In this document: positions 1 through 5,228 of the stretch, one piece after another
Layout: the number at the start of each line of letters is the position of its first letter
Numbering within the stretch: the first letter of the stretch is position 1
Assembly: GCA_016212345.1 (NCBI GenBank)
Contig: JACRGM010000147.1
Coordinates: 1 to 5,252, forward strand
Direction: 5' to 3'
Origin: Nitrospinota bacterium
GTDB lineage: Bacteria > Nitrospinota > Nitrospinia > SZUA-224
Length of the DNA: 5,252 bases
Position numbers and translations under genes: made by a program
The notes under the pieces: model-generated
The model's input: the letters and a program-made list of their open reading frames with translations, nothing else
What the model was told of the DNA's origin: nothing
The model's database searches: none

Positions 1-3
1 ATA

Positions 4-33
4 TTGAATTTTATGGTATATATGGTATATAAA
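4..33 (+). promoter_or_regulatory. possible sigma-70-like promoter in the leader
   Basis: TTGAAT at 4-9 and TATAAA at 28-33 are separated by 18 bases, an acceptable spacing for a housekeeping promoter, and the stretch is very AT-rich. It would start transcription near position 40 and so could serve the PAP2 gene. It overlaps the tandem ATGGTATAT repeat. AT-rich DNA produces such matches by chance, and the gene run could also be read from upstream of the window. Confidence 0.2.
13..30 (+). repeat. tandem 9-bp direct repeat
   Basis: ATGGTATAT occurs twice in perfect tandem (13-21 and 22-30). It lies between the possible -35 and -10 boxes of the leader. It could be an operator-like double site or simply low-complexity AT-rich DNA. 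Confidence 0.4.
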
Positions 34-49
34 TATAAGGAGAGGGGAA

Positions 50-127
50 ATGGTATTTTCAGAGGAATCATATATTTTGATGGTCAAAGAATCCCCAAAA
101 GGGGGTGAGAAGATTGGTGGTCTTTAG
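50..127 (+). CDS. possible leader peptide or remnant ORF (25 aa)
   Basis: ATG at 50 follows a very good Shine-Dalgarno sequence, AAGGAG at 37-42, with 7 bases of spacing. The reading frame gives 25 residues beginning MVFSEESYIL and stops with TAG at 125-127. I recognise no family. A second open stretch in another frame (81-161) ends with a CxxC-containing segment, FRCKKCEAVKREG, then TAA at 162-164. A +1 shift near the C4A4G5 run at 92-105 would join the two into one small protein of about 37 residues with a CxxC pair. This could be a short translated leader, a frameshifted small gene, or chance. Confidence 0.25.
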   Translation: MVFSEESYILMVKESPKGGEKIGGL

Positions 128-152
128 GTGTAAAAAATGTGAGGCAGTAAAG

Positions 153-167
153 AGGGAGGGTTAAGGA
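153..167 (+). promoter_or_regulatory. ribosome binding site(s) supporting a non-AUG start of the PAP2 gene
   Basis: GGGAGGG at 154-160 and AAGGA at 163-167 are two purine-rich Shine-Dalgarno candidates just before the upstream extension of the PAP2 reading frame. GGGAGGG sits 7 bases before ATT at 168. AAGGA sits 3 bases before ATC at 171 and 12 before ATA at 180. No comparable site lies at the right distance before the ATG at 216. This placement argues that translation begins near 168-180. Confidence 0.45.
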
Positions 168-815
168 ATTATCAATAAAATAGATACAGCACTATTCTAT
201 CTTATAAACCAAGGTATGCAGAACAGGCTCTTTGATATAATTATGCCCTTTATAACAGAGATAAACAACTGGAAGATACCTATCAGTCTACTCTGTATTC
301 TCTTTCTTCTATATGGATTGATTATACCCATGGTTCGTGGTGCCTCTTTCGTAGAGGCCATAAGATATGCACTCCCTATATATAAAAAGGGGGTAATTGT
401 ACTTATACTGACTATTATAGGAGTGACCTTTAGTGATTTCTTAAATGAGAATATACTTAAACCACTCTTTAAAAGGATGCGCCCATGCAATGTACTCCAG
501 GATATACACATGCTTGCATCATGTACTAACTCATTTTCCCTTCCTTCCGCTCATGCGGTAAATATCTTTACCACAGCTACAATGATCAGTTATGAATATA
601 GGAGGATCGCACCATATCTATTTTTTTTTGCCTTTGCCATAAGCTATTCCAGAGTATATGTAGGAGTACATTATCCATTCGATGTCATATTAGGTGCTGT
701 TGTTGGGATTATATGTGGCGCTATTATTCTCTTACTCAAGGAGAGGATTATATCAAGGATATGGAAAAGATGGCCAAAGAGACCTCAAAAGAATGAGATA
801 TGGAAAACTATATGA
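168..815 (+). CDS. PAP2-family membrane lipid phosphatase
   Basis: This is an integral-membrane acid phosphatase of the PAP2 superfamily. All three signature motifs are present (numbering from the ATT at 168, 215 aa): K98-x6-R105-P106, SLPSAH at 124-129 with the nucleophile-assisting H129, and S161-R162-x5-H168-x3-D172. Several hydrophobic spans surround them. Family members hydrolyse lipid-linked phosphates such as undecaprenyl diphosphate, phosphatidate or lipid A phosphates; the exact substrate cannot be read here. The first in-frame ATG is at 216, but the 16 codons before it encode a conserved-looking PAP2 N-terminus (IDTALFYLIN), and an in-frame TAA at 162-164 leaves only ATT168, ATC171 or ATA180 as starts. 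If translation did begin at 216 the protein would have 199 aa. The 3' end overlaps the next gene as ATGA, suggesting translational coupling. A T9 run lies at 621-629. Confidence 0.9.
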   Translation: MINKIDTALFYLINQGMQNRLFDIIMPFITEINNWKIPISLLCILFLLYGLIIPMVRGASFVEAIRYALPIYKKGVIVLILTIIGVTFSDFLNENILKPLFKRMRPCNVLQDIHMLASCTNSFSLPSAHAVNIFTTATMISYEYRRIAPYLFFFAFAISYSRVYVGVHYPFDVILGAVVGIICGAIILLLKERIISRIWKRWPKRPQKNEIWKTI

Positions 816-1909
816 GAGACTTTAAGAGGATTCTGATAGTAAAGCTTGGTTCTATTGGAGATGTTGTCCACGGCCTTCCTCTACTCAAGACACTTCGTAA
901 GAATTATCCTAGCGCCTACATTGTATGGGTAGTAGAAAGTAAGGCAAGGGAGATACTTCAGGGGAACAAGGATTTAGATGAGATAATTGTCATCAATACC
1001 AGGGAGCTGAGGAAGAGAGTCAACCTATCAACAATTAATGAGATGATTGGTAAGATAAAGGTGTTGAGGAGTAAGGGATTTGACCTTGCCATAGATATTC
1101 AGGGATTGATCAAGAGTGGGGTAATAGCCTATCTAAGCAGGGCAATAGTCAGGATCGGTTTTAACAGAGGTGATGCAAGGGAGCCCTTGAATAGACTATT
1201 TATGACTATAGAACCACCCCTTATTGGAAAAGATATCCATGTTATAGATAAGAATCTCTCCCTCCTCAGATTCCTAGGGCTCAATTCCTTTAGTAAGGAG
1301 TTTACTATACAGACATCCCCTGCTGATGAATGGTATATAGATGATCTTTTCAAGGAAAAGGGGATTGATCTATCTAATGGATTGATTGTGATAAACACTG
1401 GTGTAGGTTTTAAGACAAAGGGGTGGCCGGCCAAAAACTATGCTGAACTGAGCAGGAGGATAATGGATGAATTAAATAAAAAGGTCATATTGATATGGGG
1501 GCCAGGTGAGGAGGGACTAGTCAGGGAGATCTCAGATATGATGCATCACAAACCAATCATTCCTCCTCTTACCACTATAAAACAGGCCACCGCACTCATC
1601 AGAAGATGTGAGATGTTTATTGGGGGTGATACAGGCCCACTTCATATAGCTTCAGCCCTAAAGATTCCCACAGTGGCCATCTTTGGTCCTACCGATCCAA
1701 TAAGGAACGGTCCTTATGGAGATAATCATACTGTTATTCATAAAGATTTAGTTTGCAGTGGATGCTATAAAAGGAGATGTCAAACCATGGAGTGTATGAA
1801 GGGTATAACAGCAGAAGAGGTATATCGGGCAGTTAAAGAAAAGGTATATAGATTTTCAGATAATAAATTACACAAGGCTAGAGGGAGAAATCCGAGTAAG
1901 GCGTACTGA
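812..1909 (+). CDS. waaC: LPS heptosyltransferase I-like (GT9 family)
   Basis: This is a glycosyltransferase family 9 enzyme, which transfers heptose from ADP-heptose to the inner core of LPS on the cytoplasmic face of the inner membrane. From ATG812 it has 365 residues. The N-terminal Rossmann domain opens with ILIVKLGSIGDVVHGLP, whose D17 matches the family's catalytic Asp. DLAIDIQGLIKSG (91-103) and the GFNRGDARE segment (116-124) are WaaC-like. The C-terminal donor domain shows FKTKGWP (200-206; K203 likely the phosphate-contacting Lys) and GGDTGPLHIASAL (271-283), then a Cys cluster C315-x2-C318-x4-C323-x4-C328. ATG812 overlaps the PAP2 stop as ATGA, so I prefer it to ATG800, which would add four residues; neither has a clear Shine-Dalgarno. 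Codons 346-365 and the stop lie inside a palindromic element, so the native C-terminus was probably different. The heptosyltransferase I assignment over II or another GT9 is moderate. Confidence 0.88.
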   Translation: MRDFKRILIVKLGSIGDVVHGLPLLKTLRKNYPSAYIVWVVESKAREILQGNKDLDEIIVINTRELRKRVNLSTINEMIGKIKVLRSKGFDLAIDIQGLIKSGVIAYLSRAIVRIGFNRGDAREPLNRLFMTIEPPLIGKDIHVIDKNLSLLRFLGLNSFSKEFTIQTSPADEWYIDDLFKEKGIDLSNGLIVINTGVGFKTKGWPAKNYAELSRRIMDELNKKVILIWGPGEEGLVREISDMMHHKPIIPPLTTIKQATALIRRCEMFIGGDTGPLHIASALKIPTVAIFGPTDPIRNGPYGDNHTVIHKDLVCSGCYKRRCQTMECMKGITAEEVYRAVKEKVYRFSDNKLHKARGRNPSKAY

Positions 1910-1971
1910 GTAGTACGTTGTCGAGGATTTCGACTGATAACGCAGTGTAATTTGTTATATGGAAATCTATA
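1847..1971. repeat. 125-bp palindromic MITE-like element
   Basis: A 27-bp arm at 1847-1873 is matched by its inverted copy at 1945-1971 with only three mismatches, two of which would be G-U pairs in RNA. Inside are symmetric 13-base unpaired segments, then GAAATCC (1887-1893) pairing with GGATTTC (1925-1931), then CGTACT (1902-1907) pairing with AGTACG (1912-1917) around the four-base loop GAGT. The whole therefore folds as one long interrupted hairpin on either strand. Both ends read TATA. There is no transposase ORF inside, which fits a non-autonomous miniature element or a large structured RNA. It overlaps the last 20 codons and the stop codon of the GT9 gene and ends directly at the Shine-Dalgarno of the epimerase gene. 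Confidence 0.8.
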
Positions 1972-1976
1972 GGAGA
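1971..1976 (+). promoter_or_regulatory. widely spaced ribosome binding site of the epimerase gene
   Basis: AGGAGA at 1971-1976 is the only good Shine-Dalgarno before ATG1989, with 12 bases of spacing, longer than the usual 5-9. An in-frame TAA at 1983-1985 rules out an earlier start. Its first base is the last base of the palindromic element, so folding of that element could affect access of ribosomes to it. Confidence 0.5.
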
Positions 1977-1988
1977 TTAAGATAAGAT

Positions 1989-2945
1989 ATGAGATGCTTA
2001 GTAACTGGTACAGCAGGTTTTATTGGCTCACATCTCTCTGAACGGCTTATTAAGGAAGGCCATGATGTCATTGGCGTTGACAGTTTCATTGATTACTATC
2101 CGAGGAGACTAAAGGAGGAAAACCTGAAGATAGTGTTAACATCAAGAAATTTTAGATTTATAGAGAAGAATATCCTTGATCTTGACCTAAATTCGATACT
2201 TAATGATATTGATTACATATTTCATCAGGCAGCGCAGGCTGGCGTGAGGGCGAGTTGGGGAAGGGATTTTAAGATATATAGTGATAATAATGTGCTCGTC
2301 ACACAGGTCCTGTTAGAGGGGTCAAAAGAAAAAGGGATCAAGCGATTTATCTATGCCTCATCCTCCTCTGTGTACGGTGATACAAAGGATATCCCAATGA
2401 GAGAGGAGAGCTTTCCCCTCCCCGTCTCCCCATATGGTGTAACAAAATTGGCAGGAGAGGAGTTATGCTATCTCTATTGGAAGAACTTTGGCCTCCCTGT
2501 AATATCTTTACGGTACTTTACTGTCTACGGCCCAAGACAGAGGCCTGACATGGCATTTAATAGATTCATCACAGCGATACTAAATGATAAGGAGATCCAT
2601 CTATATGGTGATGGAGAACAGACAAGGGACTTTACCTATATCTCGGATATCATCGAGGCAAATATACTCGCCATGGAGAGGGGAAGAGAGGGAGGGGTAT
2701 ACAATATCGGCGGTGGTTCACGAATAAGTATTAATGGTGTATTAGGAATCCTAAAGAATATAGGGAAAAAGGAACCAGAGGTAAGATACATGGATGTTCA
2801 GAAAGGGGATATGAGGCATACCTATGCTGATATAAAGAAGGCACAGGATGAATTGGGATTCTCTCCCTATGTAAGATTAGAAGATGGCCTGAAAGAGGAG
2901 TTTAACTGGCTGTTACATATCCCTCCTTACTTGAAAAATAGATGA
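1989..2945 (+). CDS. NAD-dependent nucleotide-sugar 4-epimerase (extended SDR)
   Basis: This cytoplasmic enzyme belongs to the extended short-chain dehydrogenase family that interconverts UDP-sugars, most likely UDP-glucuronate/UDP-galacturonate or UDP-glucose/UDP-galactose, by oxidation and re-reduction at C4. The protein has 318 residues, normal for the family. The NAD-binding glycine motif TGTAGFIG is at 6-13 and D31 is the expected ribose-binding acidic residue. HQAAQAGVRASWG (79-91) is characteristic of UDP-glucuronate epimerase-like members. The catalytic set is the Ser within SSSSVYG (124-130), Y149 and K153 (YxxxK). RYFTVYGPRQRPDM (175-188) and GDGEQTRDFTY (207-217) line the sugar-nucleotide site. 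In this neighbourhood it probably supplies a sugar for LPS or another surface glycan. The exact substrate is not resolvable from sequence alone. Confidence 0.9.
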   Translation: MRCLVTGTAGFIGSHLSERLIKEGHDVIGVDSFIDYYPRRLKEENLKIVLTSRNFRFIEKNILDLDLNSILNDIDYIFHQAAQAGVRASWGRDFKIYSDNNVLVTQVLLEGSKEKGIKRFIYASSSSVYGDTKDIPMREESFPLPVSPYGVTKLAGEELCYLYWKNFGLPVISLRYFTVYGPRQRPDMAFNRFITAILNDKEIHLYGDGEQTRDFTYISDIIEANILAMERGREGGVYNIGGGSRISINGVLGILKNIGKKEPEVRYMDVQKGDMRHTYADIKKAQDELGFSPYVRLEDGLKEEFNWLLHIPPYLKNR

Positions 2946-2962
2946 AAGGCTCTTAAATTAAC

Positions 2963-2978
2963 TATAGATTTCTATATA
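2963..2978. repeat. possible arm fragment related to the 125-bp element
   Basis: TATAGATTTCTATATA matches 15 of 16 bases with the reverse complement of the outer arm of the palindromic element (positions 1956-1971). It directly abuts and partly enters the stem-loop at 2974-3006. It could be a degenerate or solo end of the same element family, but its AT-rich composition makes chance similarity possible. Confidence 0.3.
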
Positions 2979-3006
2979 TGGAGCACAGAAATTGTGCTCC
3001 ATATAT
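2974..3006. repeat. perfect 14-bp stem-loop between the epimerase and the small membrane gene
   Basis: ATATATGGAGCACA at 2974-2987 pairs perfectly with TGTGCTCCATATAT at 2993-3006 around the five-base loop GAAAT. No T-run follows on either strand, so it is not a typical intrinsic terminator. It sits 8 bases before the Shine-Dalgarno of the gene starting at 3025 and could act as an mRNA processing or stabilising hairpin, or as a protein-binding palindrome. Confidence 0.75.
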
Positions 3007-3024
3007 CTTAAATGAGAGGCCAGA

Positions 3025-3240
3025 TTGAAGAGTAGAAGAAGGGGTATAAAGAGGAGGATTAAAAAGAAGACTCTAATAATGGTGACAGTGGCATTTATCC
3101 TAAGTATCCTCTTTGCATTTATTGTAGCCATAACCTCTGGTGGTTTTCCGCGTTTTATAGAAACATTCAATAAATACAAGGGGACATATTATCCTCATGA
3201 TCAAGAGAGGATAGATTATTTAAAGAGATTATCTAAGTAG
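3025..3240 (+). CDS. small single-span membrane protein, unknown function (71 aa)
   Basis: I do not recognise a named family. The start is TTG at 3025, preceded by GAGAGG at 3014-3019 with 5 bases of spacing. The N-terminus is strongly basic (SRRRGIKRRIKKK, 3-15), followed by one hydrophobic span at about 17-38. The remaining 33 residues are polar and include the segment TYYPHDQERIDYLKRLSK. The positive-inside rule predicts the basic end in the cytoplasm and the tail in the periplasm. The next downstream start, ATG at 3079, would leave only part of the protein and no basic head. The TAG stop lies in the first bases of the GC-rich palindrome at 3237-3265. Its conserved-looking composition and good ribosome binding site make it likely real; the role is unknown. 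Confidence 0.65.
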   Translation: MKSRRRGIKRRIKKKTLIMVTVAFILSILFAFIVAITSGGFPRFIETFNKYKGTYYPHDQERIDYLKRLSK

Positions 3241-3265
3241 GGGCGGGTTTTGAACCCGCCCCTAC
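3237..3265. repeat. perfect GC-rich palindrome (GTAGGGGCGGGTT type)
   Basis: GTAGGGGCGGGTT at 3237-3249 pairs perfectly over 13 bp with AACCCGCCCCTAC at 3253-3265 around the loop TTG. It is far richer in GC than its surroundings. Palindromes of this GTAGGGGCGGG...CCCGCCCCTAC form are, to my knowledge, dispersed intergenic repeats in several bacterial lineages. The bases TAG at 3238-3240 are the stop codon of the upstream small gene. It may slow or end transcription in both directions, but no T-run follows immediately. Confidence 0.8.
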
Positions 3266-3297
3266 AATTTATAATCTTAAAAAATCTTTTTATAGAG

Positions 3298-3304
3298 AGG
3301 AGGG
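3298..3304 (+). promoter_or_regulatory. strong ribosome binding site of the exported protein gene
   Basis: AGGAGGG at 3298-3304 lies 6 bases before ATG3311. It is the best-spaced strong Shine-Dalgarno match before any of the six main genes, which suggests this gene is translated independently of its neighbours. Confidence 0.6.
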
Positions 3305-3310
3305 ATAATA

Positions 3311-3958
3311 ATGGTTAAGAAGACTTTAATCCTGATGATATCTGTTCTGCTCCTGTTCCCGATAGTGGTATCTGGAGAGACCTTTTCCTTAAATCTGAGA
3401 TATACACCAACTAGTACAGAGATTATAACTAGTAAAAGCAAATTAGTAATAGCCATTACAGATATTGTGGATAATAGGATGAGGAAAGATAAAACCCTTA
3501 TTGGGGAGAGGCTAACCTATAGAGACAAAAAGGAATTCTTTGCACCATCGGGCATTTCTTTAGAAGAGGGAGTTACAGGGATGGTTGCTGAATATTTCAA
3601 GAGGAGGGGATTCCAGTGGAAGAGGGTTGGGGCCTGGGATAATATGGATGCCAATAACCTTAAAGAGGATTGGGGCGATATTGTTGTGGGGGGAGAAATA
3701 ATAGAGCTATGGAACGATGTAGTCTCCAGATTTATGTCAAATAAACACAAGGTAAAGGCCAAATTAGAGATAGTAGTCTCCGACCCTAAGGAGAAGATGA
3801 TATTATGGAGAGATACTGCAACCACATCCCTTGAACTTAAAGAGCCGTTATTTCATCTGGAATCAGTGGAGAGGATAATAAATGAATCGCTCTCAACCTG
3901 TATAGATAATATATTTGATGATCAGGCCTTTAAAGCGATCCTGAGCGAATTTGAATAG
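3311..3958 (+). CDS. exported protein, YajG-like layout (215 aa)
   Basis: The protein begins with a classical signal peptide: KK at 3-4, a hydrophobic core at 5-20, and a probable signal peptidase I site after V20-S21-G22. There is no Cys at the cleavage site, so it is not a standard lipoprotein. The mature part opens with FSLNLRYTP and continues with VIAITDIVDNR and an IGER segment, then a helical EGVTGMVAEYFKRRGF (86-101), a strand-rich DIVVGGEIIELWNDV (124-138), KVKAKLEIVV (147-156), and a C-terminal helix ending in FKAILSEFE. This order of short beta and helical elements resembles the YajG-type envelope proteins, which in E. coli are lipoproteins of unclear role. I infer this from layout only and would accept another periplasmic family. 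Translation ends 10 bases before the transporter start. Confidence 0.75.
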   Translation: MVKKTLILMISVLLLFPIVVSGETFSLNLRYTPTSTEIITSKSKLVIAITDIVDNRMRKDKTLIGERLTYRDKKEFFAPSGISLEEGVTGMVAEYFKRRGFQWKRVGAWDNMDANNLKEDWGDIVVGGEIIELWNDVVSRFMSNKHKVKAKLEIVVSDPKEKMILWRDTATTSLELKEPLFHLESVERIINESLSTCIDNIFDDQAFKAILSEFE

Positions 3959-3962
3959 AAGG
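3957..3962 (+). promoter_or_regulatory. ribosome binding site deciding the transporter start
   Basis: AGAAGG at 3957-3962 overlaps the TAG stop of the previous gene and stands 6 bases before ATG3969. The alternative TTG at 3951 has no comparable site, so ATG3969 is favoured. The close packing suggests translational coupling. Confidence 0.55.
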
Positions 3963-3968
3963 CCTTTT

Positions 3969-5216
3969 ATGCTACTTCCAATAATTGTTTTAATACAGGT
4001 CTTTATATTAATTGCGGTAAGGCAGATAGGAAATATCAGGCTCCAGTTCTGGCATATAATGCTTTTGGGTGCAACCGCTGTTCTGATAACAGGACAGATT
4101 AGCCCTTCTGATGCACTAAAGGCAATAAATCTTGATGTTATCTTCTTTCTGGTTGGGATGTTTGTAGTTGGTCAGGCATTGGAGGAGAGCGGTTATCTCT
4201 CCCATATACTGTACAGATTATTCAAGAAGGCAGACTCTGCTGATAAACTCATTCTATATATCCTCTTTGGCATGGGGGTATCCTCTGCACTCCTTATGAA
4301 CGATACACTGGCTATTATCGGAACATCTGCCGTCCTCCTCCTTGCCAGAAAACATAATCTCTCTCTAAAACCTTTGCTATTAACCCTTGCCTTTGCAATC
4401 ACTATCGGGAGTGTTATAAGCCCGATCGGAAATCCACAGAATCTTTTGATTGCAATTAATGGGGATGTAAAGAACCCTTTTATCACATTTTTAAAATACC
4501 TCCTTCTCCCTACAATCATAAATCTCTTTCTGACCTATATCATAATAAAGTTCTTTTATTATAATGACCAATCTAAAAATGGCTTATTGAAGCACTCCAA
4601 GGAGCCAATCAATGACCCAATGCTTGCAAGATTATGTAAGGTCTCCCTGCTGGTGATTGGGATATCAGTATCTCTGAAGATTATTATAAGTCTCTTTCTA
4701 AACACCACCCTTGATTTTAAATTAACCTATATTGCATTAATCGCCGCCCTTCCAATATTAACACTCAGCACAAAAAGGGTTAAGATAATTAAAGGTGTTG
4801 ACTGGCATACAATTATCTTCTTTGCAGCCATGTTTGTTTTGATGCAGGCTGTATGGGATAGCGGTTTCTTTCAGGCTACATTAACAAGGCTCAATATTGA
4901 TTTTACCTCCATCAGTATGATCCTGATTATAAGTACACTTCTGAGCCAGTTGATTTCTAATGTACCATTAACTGCACTCCTTTTACCCATGCTGAACCAT
5001 GCAGGTGTCTCCGTAGAGGTGATGATGGCATTGGCAGTCGGAAGTACTATTGCAGGGAATCTCTTTATCCTGGGTGCTGCAAGTAATGTGATAATAATTC
5101 AGAATGCAGAGAAAAAATCTGGAGAGACCCTCAAGTTCCTGGAATTTGCGAGGATAGGGATCCCGTTAACAGCGATCAACCTAATTGTCTACTGGATATT
5201 TTTGATAGGGATATGA
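3969..5216 (+). CDS. ArsB/NhaD/SLC13-superfamily permease
   Basis: This is a polytopic inner-membrane transporter of the ion transporter superfamily that includes ArsB, NhaD, CitMHS and the SLC13 anion:sodium symporters. From ATG3969 it has 415 residues, within the usual 400-450. About ten to eleven hydrophobic spans are visible. The first half carries DVIFFLVGMFVVGQALEESG, then MNDT (N111-D112-T113) and SPIGNPQN (151-158). The second half repeats the pattern with IIFFAAMFVLMQAVWDSG, SNVPLT (330-335) and GNLFILGAASN (363-373). This two-fold repeat with paired re-entrant loops is a hallmark of the family. Substrate could be a dicarboxylate, sulfate, other anion or Na+/H+; the motifs do not decide it. 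TTG3951 would add six residues and overlap the previous gene. No partner such as arsA or a TRAP-like subunit is nearby. Confidence 0.88.
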   Translation: MLLPIIVLIQVFILIAVRQIGNIRLQFWHIMLLGATAVLITGQISPSDALKAINLDVIFFLVGMFVVGQALEESGYLSHILYRLFKKADSADKLILYILFGMGVSSALLMNDTLAIIGTSAVLLLARKHNLSLKPLLLTLAFAITIGSVISPIGNPQNLLIAINGDVKNPFITFLKYLLLPTIINLFLTYIIIKFFYYNDQSKNGLLKHSKEPINDPMLARLCKVSLLVIGISVSLKIIISLFLNTTLDFKLTYIALIAALPILTLSTKRVKIIKGVDWHTIIFFAAMFVLMQAVWDSGFFQATLTRLNIDFTSISMILIISTLLSQLISNVPLTALLLPMLNHAGVSVEVMMALAVGSTIAGNLFILGAASNVIIIQNAEKKSGETLKFLEFARIGIPLTAINLIVYWIFLIGI

Positions 5217-5228
5217 TTTTGAGTTAAA

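Noticed and set aside
13..108. 31-codon frame starting at ATG13
   Set aside because: It starts inside the tandem repeat with no ribosome binding site and gives a low-complexity MVYMVY beginning; the frame at ATG50 has better signals.
1..167. riboswitch or other structured leader RNA
   Set aside because: Apart from a short CCCC-AAAA-GGGG hairpin I could find no conserved aptamer-like core or terminator pair.
197..511. minus-strand open frame of 104 codons within the PAP2 gene
   Set aside because: It lies wholly opposite a gene with all catalytic motifs intact; the product shows no domain and is a shadow of the membrane-protein codon pattern.
1129..1434. minus-strand open frame within the GT9 gene
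   Set aside because: It is antisense to a well-supported enzyme and its product shows no recognisable motif.
2974..3006. stem-loop as an intrinsic terminator of the epimerase gene
   Set aside because: No T-run follows the stem on either strand, so I list it as a repeat or structural element only.
2958..3179. minus-strand open frame across the stem-loop and the small gene
   Set aside because: Its hydrophobic content mirrors the membrane span of the + strand gene, and the + strand frame has the better ribosome binding site and context.
1847..3265. CRISPR array
   Set aside because: The repeats are inverted and differ from each other; there are no regularly spaced direct repeats and no cas genes.
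3517..3825. minus-strand open frame within the exported protein gene
   Set aside because: It is antisense to a gene with a clear signal peptide and strong ribosome binding site, and shows no motif of its own.
4193..4519. minus-strand open frame within the transporter gene
   Set aside because: It is antisense to conserved transporter motifs, so a shadow frame.
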